From contig CAZUJF010000003.1 in the NCBI GenBank assembly GCA_964619955.1, positions 124,001-188,000 of the forward strand: 64,000 bases of DNA. The letters run 5' to 3'. The DNA is from JACQFK01 sp964619955. Its GTDB lineage: Bacteria > Planctomycetota > MHYJ01 > JACPRB01. The notes below the pieces were generated by a model, which made no database searches, was not told where the DNA came from, and saw only the letters and a program-made list of their open reading frames with translations. Below are positions 16,137 to 25,202 of the stretch, piece by piece (position 1 is the stretch's first letter; each line of letters opens with the position of its first letter). A program made the translations under genes and the position numbers.

Positions 16137-18038
16137 CTACGCAATCTCACCCACCAGAACAGTCAGCCTGGCGTGGCCGAGCCTCTCCACGTGCATGTAG
16201 ATGCGTTGCCGATGCCCCGCTTGCCTACGGGTGGATGGGGCGCGCACGATGACGGCAGCTCCGTGGACCAGGCGCGCTGGTAGGGTCTCACCCCCTGAAG
16301 ACACGGTGACCGTTGCACCTCGCATAGAGACGAGATCCACGTCCTCGCTCGCGAGCTCGATACGGTACGTGCGCTCCGAGTGCCGCGACGGCCGGACACG
16401 CTTGAAGACCCCCGCCACAGGGTCCAGGGTGTAGCGCGCGCCGGTAGGGAGAGTGATCGACTGGATCGTCTCGGGCGGCGCCGGCGGTTCAGGCTCTTCT
16501 GGCTCGATCCGGTACGGATATACCACCGGGCTGCCGACGGCTCCAGCAGTGGCAATGCCCGCGGGAGCGATGCGGAAGTGAAGCGCGGGCGTCCCAAAGG
16601 CCTCCGCGCTCGGGATGCCGGGGACCAGCAGGCCGCCCGCCGAAATGCTGGGCGTCCCGAAGGTTTCCCCGGAGGCGATCGACGAGGGAGACACGGTGAG
16701 CTTGATCGCCAGGTTCCCGAAGGCTTCCGTCGAGGTGATGCTTGAAGGGAGGATTCTGAGGTTGATCTGCGGGCTTCCGACGGCTTCGGCAGACGCAATC
16801 CCGCTCGCGCCGATGGTGAGCTTCAGTACGGGGGCTCCTATCGCCTCCGCGGAAGCGATCCCCGAGGGGGCGACCGCCTGGTTGACCTTGGCGGTTCCCA
16901 CGGCCTCAGCCGACGAGATCCCCGCCGGCGTGACTTTCAGGTTGAGTTGGGCCGTGCCGAAAGCTTCAGCGCTCGCGATCGCGCTGGGGCCGATGGTAAA
17001 CCGGGCGGTCGGGGTGCCGAGCGCCTCGGTGCTGGCGATGCCGCTGGGGGCGATCTGCTGGTTGAGCTTCGTGGTGCCGAAAGCTTCGACGGATACGATC
17101 GCGCTGGCTGAGATCTTGAGGTTGATCTGCGGTGCCCCGATCGCTTCGGCGCTTGCGATCCCCTCGGTCGTGACGGTCTGGCCTCCGACGCCCTGGGTAA
17201 GCTCGGCCGTCCCGAACGCCTCGGCCCCGGCGATCGCAGTGGGGCTGATCTTGAGGTTGGCCTTGGTCGTACCAAACGCTTCAGCGCTGGCCAGTGCGCT
17301 GGGGAAGATCTTCAGATTCAGTTTGGCGGTGCCGAAGGCTTCCGCCGTTGCAATCGCTGACGGCGACACGGTCTGGTTGATGTCCGACTGGATCTGGCAC
17401 ACCAGCACGCCAGCCGGATCGTTCGCGGTGTTGTCCGAGCCGCCAGACACGGTGCCAGGGTTGGCCGTCGGCACGCAAGTCTGGAGTCCCAGCGAGAAGC
17501 CGGGTGTCAGGGCCACCGTGTACTCCGCGACAGCTTCCACCCAGTCGCCGCCGCTCTCGCCCGTGGCGTTGGCAAAGGCGTTGTTGTCGTTCTGAGCAAC
17601 GAAGGCAAAGGCGCGGGCCCCGACCTTCTGGGTGGCCACGGTGGGGAACGTCGGGTCGAGGGCGTTGGAAGTGAAAGCGAACTGGGTCACCAACTGCGTG
17701 ATCGTGCCATTGATACGGCCCGCCGCAGAGTACACCCGGGCCGCGCGCATCGTAGTGACGGCGGGAGTGCCAAATGCGACCGCCGCCCCGTCTTCGCTTC
17801 CATCGGCGATCTTGCCGTAGAGCCATTTGCGACCGATCGTGGTCTCTACGACATGCGGACCGCTGAGCAGCGTCCACCCAGACGGAGTGCTGGGGGTAGT
17901 GGCGGTGCCCTCGAAGTAGACGTGCGCGAGCAGGATGTCGCCGGCGTCGACGACGGCCGGGCACAGCGGCGATAGCGCCGCTCCGGACGTCTCCGTAGAG
18001 GCGCCCGCACCCTGAGACTTGTAAGTGATGTCGGCCAA
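16137..18038 (-). CDS. Large repeat-containing virion/fibre protein
   Basis: 633 residues. The N-terminal domain (1-220) is a beta-rich fold (GWTLLSGPHVVETTIGRKW, AAVAFGTPAVTTMRAARVYS), like adhesin-type domains of phage tail proteins. A tandem array follows of 14 units of about 20 residues (223-510) with consensus SGIASAEAFGTP, then a Pro/Glu linker and a C-terminal domain of about 110 residues. It is a probable receptor-binding or surface-exposed fibre. The gene is near the end of the tail operon. The array could expand or contract by recombination. Confidence 0.65.
   Translation of the reverse strand: MADITYKSQGAGASTETSGAALSPLCPAVVDAGDILLAHVYFEGTATTPSTPSGWTLLSGPHVVETTIGRKWLYGKIADGSEDGAAVAFGTPAVTTMRAARVYSAAGRINGTITQLVTQFAFTSNALDPTFPTVATQKVGARAFAFVAQNDNNAFANATGESGGDWVEAVAEYTVALTPGFSLGLQTCVPTANPGTVSGGSDNTANDPAGVLVCQIQSDINQTVSPSAIATAEAFGTAKLNLKIFPSALASAEAFGTTKANLKISPTAIAGAEAFGTAELTQGVGGQTVTTEGIASAEAIGAPQINLKISASAIVSVEAFGTTKLNQQIAPSGIASTEALGTPTARFTIGPSAIASAEAFGTAQLNLKVTPAGISSAEAVGTAKVNQAVAPSGIASAEAIGAPVLKLTIGASGIASAEAVGSPQINLRILPSSITSTEAFGNLAIKLTVSPSSIASGETFGTPSISAGGLLVPGIPSAEAFGTPALHFRIAPAGIATAGAVGSPVVYPYRIEPEEPEPPAPPETIQSITLPTGARYTLDPVAGVFKRVRPSRHSERTYRIELASEDVDLVSMRGATVTVSSGGETLPARLVHGAAVIVRAPSTRRQAGHRQRIYMHVERLGHARLTVLVGEIA
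16509..17372 (-). repeat. 14 tandem ~60-bp coding repeats in the fibre gene
   Basis: In-frame units of mostly 20 codons with core IASAEAFGT; units 3 and 12 are longer by about 3-5 residues. Divergence between units shows they are protein repeats under selection, not a recent expansion. Confidence 0.85.
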
Positions 18039-18041
18039 GTT

Positions 18042-18356
18042 CTAGCTCCCCGGCACCACGATGCTGGGCACGACGATGCCCTGGTGCTCTGCGGGTCGAC
18101 GCTTCAGGAGCTGGTCCGGGACATCGAGTTTGGCCACGCGCATGATGGCCGAAAGCCGCGCCCCGCCGTCGAGGATGTCGACGGTTGCCTTGCGCGTGCT
18201 CACCCGCGGATCGGTTGGCCCGCGCAGATTGCGGTCGCCACGCCGCTTCTTCATGTACTCCGCGGCCAGAGATAGCGCGTCGGCCTCGTCCCCGCAGAAC
18301 GTGTCCGGGAGAACGAAGACCAGCTTCTCGACCTTGAGCGCCTTGATGGTCGCCAT
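18042..18356 (-). CDS. Hypothetical late protein
   Basis: 104 residues, no recognised domain. It starts MATIKALKVEKLVFVLPDTF, is polar in the middle (KKRRGDRNLRG), and the C-terminus is rich in Val/Pro. It lies between two tail-region genes with 3-nt spacing, so it is probably a minor virion or assembly protein. Confidence 0.55.
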   Translation of the reverse strand: MATIKALKVEKLVFVLPDTFCGDEADALSLAAEYMKKRRGDRNLRGPTDPRVSTRKATVDILDGGARLSAIMRVAKLDVPDQLLKRRPAEHQGIVVPSIVVPGS

Positions 18357-18358
18357 GC

Positions 18359-18667
18359 TTAGCCTCCGATCTTGCCCACCTTCTCGGACGAGTTGATTCC
18401 CTGGGGCGCGATCCGCTGCCCTGAGGCCTTGTCGTGCCCCGCACTGCGGCGCGCCGCGACGTTGGCAGCGTCGGCGACCTTGGCCGCGCAGTCCCGGACG
18501 TTGACCTGCAACTGGACGAGCTTCTCTTCCAGCCGGGCGATCTCCACGGGATCGACCTCTTTGGCCGTGCGGGCCCTCTGGAGCCTCGCCTCGACGACCT
18601 GGATACGCTGGGCGTATTCGGCGGCCTTGCCGCTGAACCGCTCCCGGATCTCGTTTTCCGTGACCAT
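18359..18667 (-). CDS. Coiled-coil late protein
   Basis: 102 residues. A coiled coil spans about residues 5-75 (RIQVVEARLQRARTAKEVDP, ARLEEKLVQLQVNVRDCAAK), followed by a basic, Gly-rich tail. No signal peptide. Tail-operon context only. Confidence 0.55.
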   Translation of the reverse strand: MVTENEIRERFSGKAAEYAQRIQVVEARLQRARTAKEVDPVEIARLEEKLVQLQVNVRDCAAKVADAANVAARRSAGHDKASGQRIAPQGINSSEKVGKIGG

Positions 18668-18679
18668 GCTGGCCTCCTC

Positions 18680-19087
18680 CTAAAGCTTGAAAATCTTGTT
18701 GGCCCCGTTGTCCCAGGCGATCGTCACGTCGCCACCGTTCGGGGTCAGCGGCAGGCCGGTGGCCGTGTCGATCTTGGCGATGAGTCGGCTCGTGCCTTCC
18801 GTCCCCGTGTGCTTGTAGATCGTGATGTCCTCGACGGTCGCTCCGGCGACGGCAGAGAGGACCTCATCGGCCGCGTCGGCCACGCCGTTCGTCACGGTGG
18901 GGCTGTCGAGGGCGTTGGAGACCGCCACCCGCGCGCCTGCGGCGATGTCGTCCAGGTTGTCGTCCGTGGTGACGTTCGGGTTGTCGGTCCCCTCGTCCAC
19001 GAGGATCACCCGGATGTCGTTCGTGTCCCAATCGATCGAGCCGTCGAGAAACCCTTCGCGGCCCTTATCGAACAATGCGTTGGCCAT
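18680..19087 (-). CDS. Putative virion structural protein
   Basis: 135 residues. It starts MANALFDKGREGFLDGSIDW and contains NDIRVILVDEG and ITIYKHTGTEGTSRLIAKID, a pattern widespread in phage and prophage structural proteins of unknown role. ATG at 19087 has AGGAGG upstream. It is probably a small beta-rich tail or decoration protein. Confidence 0.6.
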   Translation of the reverse strand: MANALFDKGREGFLDGSIDWDTNDIRVILVDEGTDNPNVTTDDNLDDIAAGARVAVSNALDSPTVTNGVADAADEVLSAVAGATVEDITIYKHTGTEGTSRLIAKIDTATGLPLTPNGGDVTIAWDNGANKIFKL

Positions 19088-19113
19088 AAGGCCTCCTTTC
19101 GTTTTCTGAAGTT

Positions 19114-20142
19114 CTAAATCTGATCCAGCACATCGCTGTCCTTGGGAATCGCCATGCCGAGGATCGGTCGCACGAAGAGCCCGAGCGTGTAGCCGCGGGC
19201 CGAGACGACGTGGTTTCCGATCGAGACGCGCTCGAGGCGGAAGTCCTCGACGGAGGTGACGAAGCGCTCGTCGCCCACCGCCCCGGTGTCGATGGTGAAG
19301 TAGATCCGGTCGGGAGTGTTCGCGACGTTGATCTCGATGGGCTCCAGATTCCACTTCACGCCCGCAGCCATGAGCTTGAGCACGAGCGTGTTCTGGACGG
19401 CGCTCGGGGCGTGGAAGCGGCCGGCGCCGGCGCGGGGGATGTCGATGAAGCCCCCGATGACTTCCACCGCCTGGTTGACTCCGATCTCGTTCGAGAGGGG
19501 GCCGCCGTGGAGGGGGAGGGAAATCTCCGCGATGATGTCGCTCGTCCACTGGGTCTCAAAGTCGGTGATCTGGATCACCTGGGCGTGTTTCACCATGGAC
19601 TGGAAGAGCGAGTAGCCCGGCAGGTAATGGGCGAGGCGCTTGAAGTCCGTGAGACCGAATCCGGTCCACGTCATGGAGTAGATGTACAGCACGTGCGGCG
19701 TGACGTTGTCCTCGAAGAACTGCGGAGCTCCGGAGCTCCCGATCCCGACGTAGATCGTTTTCGGGAGCGCGTTCAGGATTGGGGCGGCGTCGAGGATGAC
19801 GTCTGCCACTTGCTGGACGCGCTGCAGCTCGCCCCCGAACACGCCCCACGCAGTTGAGACGTCCAGCTCTCCGGCGAGCGGGTTGAACTCGGGCCGACGA
19901 CCGATCAGGATCTCGGCTCCGCCAGTGTAGGCGTCGATGTCCAGCACATAGGAGTGCGTCCCGACCAGGCCGGGCCGGTCGAAGGCGTCCAGGATCAGCG
20001 CGGCGCCGTCCCCGGAGGTCGCGAGGATCTGCTGCGCGTGCGTGTTGATGGCCGCCTGGATCGCGGCAAAATTGGCGTCGACGGTGGCGACGTAATCGAG
20101 GTTCCCCTCTTCAATGGGCTCGAGCGTCAAAGGCATGGACAT
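19114..20142 (-). CDS. Putative tail protein
   Basis: 342 residues, beta-rich with no transmembrane segment. The N-terminal NLDYVATVDANFAAIQAAI resembles the attachment part of fibre proteins (compare NYQLSMFAQGDNPGAHKLNA in the product of 21803-23518). The remainder looks like a carbohydrate-binding or lectin-like domain, but I cannot name it. GGAG precedes the ATG. It is probably a receptor-binding or appendage protein. Confidence 0.55.
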   Translation of the reverse strand: MSMPLTLEPIEEGNLDYVATVDANFAAIQAAINTHAQQILATSGDGAALILDAFDRPGLVGTHSYVLDIDAYTGGAEILIGRRPEFNPLAGELDVSTAWGVFGGELQRVQQVADVILDAAPILNALPKTIYVGIGSSGAPQFFEDNVTPHVLYIYSMTWTGFGLTDFKRLAHYLPGYSLFQSMVKHAQVIQITDFETQWTSDIIAEISLPLHGGPLSNEIGVNQAVEVIGGFIDIPRAGAGRFHAPSAVQNTLVLKLMAAGVKWNLEPIEINVANTPDRIYFTIDTGAVGDERFVTSVEDFRLERVSIGNHVVSARGYTLGLFVRPILGMAIPKDSDVLDQI

Positions 20143-20147
20143 TTCTC

Positions 20148-20804
20148 CTATTCAGTGAGCTCAATGACTTCTTGCGAGTAGGCGCCCCAGGGAGACTCGC
20201 CCCAGCGGAACGACCCCCACGGCTTGCGGGCAAGCCGGGTATGCCGGGTGGTGGTGACCCTCGCCGGGGTCAGGGCGAACATGGGCGGGATCTCGCCGGG
20301 ATCCATGTCCGGGCCTATCAGGAGAGCTCCGAAGGCGTCCCGGACCTTGATCTCCTGGAATGGCTTACCCGGCTCCCCCCAGGGCCTCGACCCCCACGGC
20401 TCGAGCTCATAGTCGAGGTCCGCCACGAACAGCAGCTCGAGCTCAGCCAGGTTCACGGTGACGAAGTGGTACGTCGGCTCAAGAATGCTGCCGTCTGGCA
20501 TCTGAGCTCCGGAGGGGACCACCTTGGAGCGGCCGACTACCGTATAGCGCCCCTGCTTGGAGCGCTCCATCTCGACGGGCTGGCGGACGTCGGTGACGAG
20601 ATTGTGGGCAACGGGCGCGATCGGGACGTTCCGGACGATGTTGGGCTGCTCCTGGTCGAGGGGCCCAAGGTAGACGTCGACGACCCACTCCTTGGATCCC
20701 GCCTGGTCGACGACGACGTAGCGCGGCCGCTCGGCAGTGATGCCGGTCAGCGTTTTCCGATGGGCTTCGATTTCACGACGCCCGATCTGCGCTACGTTTC
20801 TCAT
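20148..20804 (-). CDS. Putative minor tail protein
   Basis: 218 residues, soluble, with a C-terminal Trp/Gly-rich segment in which RPWGEPG and KPWGSFRWGESPWGAY repeat a PWG motif. The same type of PWG repeat appears in phage tail-tip proteins, by memory. No catalytic signature. Confidence 0.5.
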   Translation of the reverse strand: MRNVAQIGRREIEAHRKTLTGITAERPRYVVVDQAGSKEWVVDVYLGPLDQEQPNIVRNVPIAPVAHNLVTDVRQPVEMERSKQGRYTVVGRSKVVPSGAQMPDGSILEPTYHFVTVNLAELELLFVADLDYELEPWGSRPWGEPGKPFQEIKVRDAFGALLIGPDMDPGEIPPMFALTPARVTTTRHTRLARKPWGSFRWGESPWGAYSQEVIELTE

Positions 20805-20807
20805 GGC

Positions 20808-21362
20808 TTAGGTCTTCGCGACCTCCACGGGCTTCTCGTCGAGCTCGACCTTCTTCGCATCCTTCTTCCAGCTCGGGTCCGTGTCCTTCTTCGGGAGCCT
20901 CGGGAGCTTGCGCTGGTTGAGGCCGCACATTTCGCGGAGGTCGTTGCGGAGCCCAAGCGCTTCGGCGATGGGCCAGACGACGTCGTCAAGGACGGTGATC
21001 CCGACCGCGATCGGGGACGCGGGGTGGCACATGAGGAGGAGGATCCAGTAGATCCCGCGCTCCTGCTCGTCGTTCAGGTTCAGGGTGATCGGCAGCTCGA
21101 GGTCGATCAGATTCCACTGTTCCCGGACCTCGTCCTTGAGTCTCCAGTTCGACGCCTCGCCGAAGAGGACCTTTCGGTTTTTCGCGTACATCCCCGAGTA
21201 GCTCAGCAGCGCCCGCCGCGCCATCAGCATCTCGTCGTTCGCGAAGGAGCGCTGCGCCACGTCGAACTCCTCCTTGCCGAGCTTTTCCGGGAACGCGATG
21301 CCCTGCGCCAGGTACTGCAAGATCTGGTTGCCCTGCTGGTGCGTGACCGTGAGTTTCGCCAT
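20808..21362 (-). CDS. Hypothetical tail-region protein
   Basis: 184 residues, helical, no known motif. A hydrophobic patch GIYWILLLMCHPASPIAVGI is probably buried and not membrane-spanning. The C-terminus is lysine-rich. ATG at 21362 (AGGAGG seven bases upstream) is preferred to the upstream frame extension. Confidence 0.55.
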   Translation of the reverse strand: MAKLTVTHQQGNQILQYLAQGIAFPEKLGKEEFDVAQRSFANDEMLMARRALLSYSGMYAKNRKVLFGEASNWRLKDEVREQWNLIDLELPITLNLNDEQERGIYWILLLMCHPASPIAVGITVLDDVVWPIAEALGLRNDLREMCGLNQRKLPRLPKKDTDPSWKKDAKKVELDEKPVEVAKT

Positions 21363-21399
21363 TGCCCTGCCTCCTTTGCCTATCTCCACTCGTCCCGCC

Positions 21400-21786
21400 C
21401 TACGTGAGCGAGACGTCCTTGATCGCCTCGTCGACTTCGACGCCGTCGCGTGTGACCTTCCGCGTGGGGAGCGGGATCTCTTTGGGAATGGCGAGCCCTT
21501 TCACGCGGCGCTGCTCCTGCAGCCACGCGACGAGCTGCTCGCGCTTGGAGCTGCCCACGATGTCGTTGTTTTGGGCGTCCTTCGCGCGAGCGCCGAACAG
21601 CGCGCGGATGTTGCAGGTGTCCCAGTCGTGTGCGTGCGCCGCCGAACAGCGCGCCCACTGGGCGCTGCCGTGGAAGTCCGGGTCCGGGGTGTCGCTTTGC
21701 CCCACGGTCGCGATGATCGTGATGCCGATGTTCACCGAGCCGTCTTCCTGCGGCTCCATCCTGCAGCGCTCGAATTTGTGGGCCAT
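21400..21786 (-). CDS. Hypothetical tail-region protein
   Basis: 128 residues. The N-terminal half is beta-like (GSVNIGITIIATVGQSD) with scattered Cys/His (RCSAAHAHDWDTC); the C-terminal half is charged and helical. It directly follows the large fibre gene, where fibre chaperones or small attachment proteins are common. Function unknown. Confidence 0.5.
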   Translation of the reverse strand: MAHKFERCRMEPQEDGSVNIGITIIATVGQSDTPDPDFHGSAQWARCSAAHAHDWDTCNIRALFGARAKDAQNNDIVGSSKREQLVAWLQEQRRVKGLAIPKEIPLPTRKVTRDGVEVDEAIKDVSLT

Positions 21787-21802
21787 GGTGTTTCTCTCCT
21801 CA

Positions 21803-23518
21803 CTAATTGGCGTAAAGCTGAATGTGCTTGATCGTCCCGTTCACGTTCACTTTCAAGGTGCCGTCTTTCGCGTTGGCGGTCTTGTCGAGGGCGGTGGTGG
21901 CCTTGTGGGTGCCCAGCGCGGCATTGAGACGGAAGACGCAGGCGTCCGTGAGCGCGGCTGGCCCAGCGCCGGACAGCACGGCGTCCTCCAGGTCGATGTA
22001 GTTGTGCCGCGTCACCGTCTGGGCGGTCGCGGCGCTGTAGGCGGGCGAGAGACGGATCGCGCCGGTATAGCCGTCCGTGACGGCCCCGGTGATCGTGCGG
22101 GTGTCGACGTGACGGACGCAACCAGCCTCGCCTCGCGTCATGCTGGTATCGACCCCGGTGTTGACGGCATCCCCAGACGCAAAGCCCATCGTGAAGTCCG
22201 AAGACACTCTCAGCGTGTTAGAGAGGATTGTCAGTTCACCCGTGGTGCCGATGTAAAAGCTCGTTTGAGAGGGCGAAACAATCCCGAGGATATTGGCGCT
22301 TCTGAATGCGCCCATGGCGCCGACGCCGGAGAAGGCATACGACGGAAGGGAAACCGTACCATCTGCAGCAGAGAACGACGTCCCCGCATAGATCGTCCTC
22401 GGATCTGCGGCCCCGCTACCCCAGTCATAGGTGTTGTGGGCGCCCGCGAGCCAGTGGCCGTCAGATGAGATTTGCCACCGCAGCGCCGGAGACGTGGTCC
22501 CCGTGTAGAGCGCGATGGACGCAGCCGCACTTGAGCGGGCCACCAGCGCCAATGACCCGGCGACTAGCCCGGTCCCGCTATCTGCCCAGAGGATGTGCGC
22601 TGGGGCCTCATTCGTTGGGATTGCGTTGGCCTTTCCGAGCACTACCGCACTGGACCCAGAAGCGGTGGCGATTGTGCCGTTGGCCGCGATTCCGCCCGCC
22701 ACGTCGAGCTGTTGGGTGACGCTACCGCTACCGATCCCGACGAACCCGGTGGAGCGTTTGATGAAGAGTGGCGTGAACAACGCCGCGCCCGCATCACTGC
22801 GAGCAAGAATCGTGAAGTCGGTCCCGACGTTGGAACCGCTTTCGGCGGTGTTATTCGCTCGCACGATCCAGCGCAGGACGTCACCGACGAGGAAGCGGAT
22901 GTCGTTGACCTGCACGTTGCTGGAGTTCATGCTGAAGATGTTGGAAGCGGCTTCGGAGTGCAGCTTCAAGGTGGCGGTGGACTGGTCGTAGAAGGCTCGG
23001 TGACTGGCCGCGAGCCCAGCCGCGAAGTCCCCAGCAGCAGCCGCATCCGTCGTGGTGCCGACGTTCGCGTACCCACCCACAGCCAAGTTGCGGCCGACGA
23101 AAACGTCTCTCGGGCGCGCGCCGACGAGCGTCAGATCGTGCGTGTTGTCCGGCGTGAATTCCATGTAGCCCGACATCGAAATGAAGGGGGTGCTCAAGCC
23201 CCCGTTCAGCGTCAGGCTGGTGAACGTGACGTCGGCCGCGGAGTGGATGTTCTGAGGGAGGGAGAGGAACACGTCGCTCCCGCCGTCGGAGACGATGACC
23301 TGGTTGGGCGATAATCCCGTGAGGCGCTTGGAGTTCGGCAGGCTCGCCTCGTTTGCGAACGTGATGTAGCTGGGCTCCTCGAGCGTGGCGATCCCCGCCG
23401 CCGCGTCCGCCATGATCTCGTCGATGTTCTCCCAGTTGGCGTTGAGTTTGTGCGCCCCCGGGTTGTCCCCCTGGGCAAACATGCTGAGTTGATAATTTGG
23501 CGTGAATGTCTCGGCCAT
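21803..23518 (-). CDS. Tail fibre / receptor-binding protein
   Basis: 571 residues, glycine- and serine-rich. The N-terminal attachment motif is typical of fibres (NYQLSMFAQGDNPGAHKLNA, then NWENIDEI). A long beta-structured shaft follows with GIGSGSVTQQLDVAGGIAANG and repeated short beta rungs. The C-terminal YTGAIRLSPAYSA region and the ending VNVNGTIKHIQLYAN match the closing segment of many phage fibre proteins. It is probably trimeric and host-recognising. It directly follows the hub gene. Confidence 0.75.
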   Translation of the reverse strand: MAETFTPNYQLSMFAQGDNPGAHKLNANWENIDEIMADAAAGIATLEEPSYITFANEASLPNSKRLTGLSPNQVIVSDGGSDVFLSLPQNIHSAADVTFTSLTLNGGLSTPFISMSGYMEFTPDNTHDLTLVGARPRDVFVGRNLAVGGYANVGTTTDAAAAGDFAAGLAASHRAFYDQSTATLKLHSEAASNIFSMNSSNVQVNDIRFLVGDVLRWIVRANNTAESGSNVGTDFTILARSDAGAALFTPLFIKRSTGFVGIGSGSVTQQLDVAGGIAANGTIATASGSSAVVLGKANAIPTNEAPAHILWADSGTGLVAGSLALVARSSAAASIALYTGTTSPALRWQISSDGHWLAGAHNTYDWGSGAADPRTIYAGTSFSAADGTVSLPSYAFSGVGAMGAFRSANILGIVSPSQTSFYIGTTGELTILSNTLRVSSDFTMGFASGDAVNTGVDTSMTRGEAGCVRHVDTRTITGAVTDGYTGAIRLSPAYSAATAQTVTRHNYIDLEDAVLSGAGPAALTDACVFRLNAALGTHKATTALDKTANAKDGTLKVNVNGTIKHIQLYAN

Positions 23519-23519
23519 G

Positions 23520-25202
23520 TTAGAGACCCTCTCCGTATTTGCGCGCGTAGTTGCAACCGTAGCCGGTTGTGACGACCGCCTGGCGCCGCTTGTAGGGCTT
23601 CTCGAATACCTTCCACGCCGTCAGGACCATCAGCGACGGCTCGCCCCGCTGGATCTGGCGCGCGATCGAGAGGATGTAGTAGCGGCTCCCATCGCGGGTC
23701 TGGATCACGTCGTCGACTTCCAGCAAGGGGTCGTCCAGCAGCTCGATCTGGTAGACCTGGTTCTTCACCATCTCCCGGCGCAGGCGCTGGAAGGCCGCGG
23801 CATCGAGCGCCTCCATGGTCGAGATGAAATCGTTCCGGTATTCGATCTCGCGCACCTGCTCGGGCAGAAGCCCAGGCAACTGGGTCCGCGACTTCAGCTC
23901 CTGAAAGGCGTGCTCATACGGGCGGCCGTGGATCTGGTACCGCCCGCGACCGATGAATTGCATGGACCAGAGGAGGGCCGCCAGAGCTACCTGGGCGAGC
24001 AGCTCCAGGACGTACCGGTAGTAGGCCACCACTCCGGCCGTCGCGTACGTGATGACCGAGCCGCCGACCTGGTAGATCAGGTCGATGATGGCGACGATGA
24101 GCTTCAATGCGAGGTAGATCCCGAAGATGGTCGCGCGCGCATCGCGCAGGCTGTGGGCGTCGATCTTGATCCGCCCGCTGAACTCGTTGATCGGGCTGTA
24201 GTCGGCGCCCGTCCACTTGATGCGCTTCTTCGTCACCAGGAAGCTGTCGTCGGCGCGCTGGGATTTGTCCTCGCTGAAGTAATGCTGCTCGTCGTAGTCG
24301 GACTCGAAGAACCCGATCGTCACCATGACCTCGACGAGCTGCTGTATCTCCTGCGGGATCTTGGTCATGTTGTGGCTCTGCCCGACCATGACGACCGAGT
24401 TGTTGACCTCGACGTCGTTGGGGGCCTTACGGATCGACCGGATAGGGAAATCGCCAGCGGAGTAGATGCGGGCGGCGGGCTTGTCCAGGTTGAAGTCCAC
24501 GGCCACCAGGCGACCGCGCCCGTCGAACATCGGCTTCTTGCCCGCCGGGAACAGGCATTCCCAGAGAGCCTGGAGGGCTGGGAGGTCGATGATCTGGTTG
24601 GTTTCGTGCAAGGTCAGGACACCCAGGGCCCCGATGAGGATCTCGCCTTGCGTGAGCCCCATGTGCCGGGTCGCGATCTGGAAGACGATCTCGCCGAGAT
24701 CCGTACCGCTGGGTTTGGCTTCGGTCGTGACCTTGAGGTTCAGGAAGCTCTCTTCGCGCCCGTAGGCCGTCGCGGTCAGTCCCTCGCTCTTGTCGGCCGG
24801 AGTGCCGGGATCGTCCCCCGGCGTGCCTCGGAAGGTCCCGGTGAAGACCGGCTCCCAGTCTGACTGGCGGACACGATCGTCGCCGACGCGCACCTGGACG
24901 ATCACGCCGTCTTGGAGGAAGCCCTCGCGGAGGTTGATGCCCCGATTGAGCGAGCGATTCAGCTCGAAGACGGCCGAAGGGACGCTTGCGTCGTTGCCAT
25001 TCTCGTAGCCCACGTTCCAATTGAGCGCGACGGATGCCACGAAGGCCGAGATGTCGACGAACGGTTCCGAGTTGGAGCCGTTGGCGATCGCGTTGTGCGA
25101 GGTGCGCCGAGGATTCCAGACGAGGACCTGCGCGCGCGGCCGGCGCGTCTGCGAGCCCGCGATCTCGTTCAGGCGTGTGCCCAGGACGGCGCTGCGGGCC
25201 AT
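23520..25202 (-). CDS. Baseplate hub-like tail protein
   Basis: 560 residues. The N-terminus resembles hub or gpD/gp27-type proteins (PVFTGTFRGTPGD, GLTATAYGREESFLN). A central domain has two hydrophobic stretches (FGIYLALKLIVAIIDLIYQV and YRYVLELLAQVALAALLWSM, about 370-415), unusual for a hub and perhaps used for membrane contact. The C-terminal part has DVIQTRDGSRYYILSIARQI. The start ATG at 25202 overlaps the stop of the glycosyltransferase gene upstream (TAATG). Moderate confidence in the exact tail role. Confidence 0.6.
   Translation of the reverse strand: MARSAVLGTRLNEIAGSQTRRPRAQVLVWNPRRTSHNAIANGSNSEPFVDISAFVASVALNWNVGYENGNDASVPSAVFELNRSLNRGINLREGFLQDGVIVQVRVGDDRVRQSDWEPVFTGTFRGTPGDDPGTPADKSEGLTATAYGREESFLNLKVTTEAKPSGTDLGEIVFQIATRHMGLTQGEILIGALGVLTLHETNQIIDLPALQALWECLFPAGKKPMFDGRGRLVAVDFNLDKPAARIYSAGDFPIRSIRKAPNDVEVNNSVVMVGQSHNMTKIPQEIQQLVEVMVTIGFFESDYDEQHYFSEDKSQRADDSFLVTKKRIKWTGADYSPINEFSGRIKIDAHSLRDARATIFGIYLALKLIVAIIDLIYQVGGSVITYATAGVVAYYRYVLELLAQVALAALLWSMQFIGRGRYQIHGRPYEHAFQELKSRTQLPGLLPEQVREIEYRNDFISTMEALDAAAFQRLRREMVKNQVYQIELLDDPLLEVDDVIQTRDGSRYYILSIARQIQRGEPSLMVLTAWKVFEKPYKRRQAVVTTGYGCNYARKYGEGL

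Noticed and set aside
16509..17372. CRISPR-like array (regular ~60-bp period)
   Set aside because: There is no constant repeat with unique spacers. The periodicity is codon-phased, inside one long frame, and encodes a degenerate 20-residue motif.
23502..24863. 453-codon + strand frame opposite the hub gene
   Set aside because: Antisense shadow. The minus frame fits the uninterrupted tail operon with overlapping starts.
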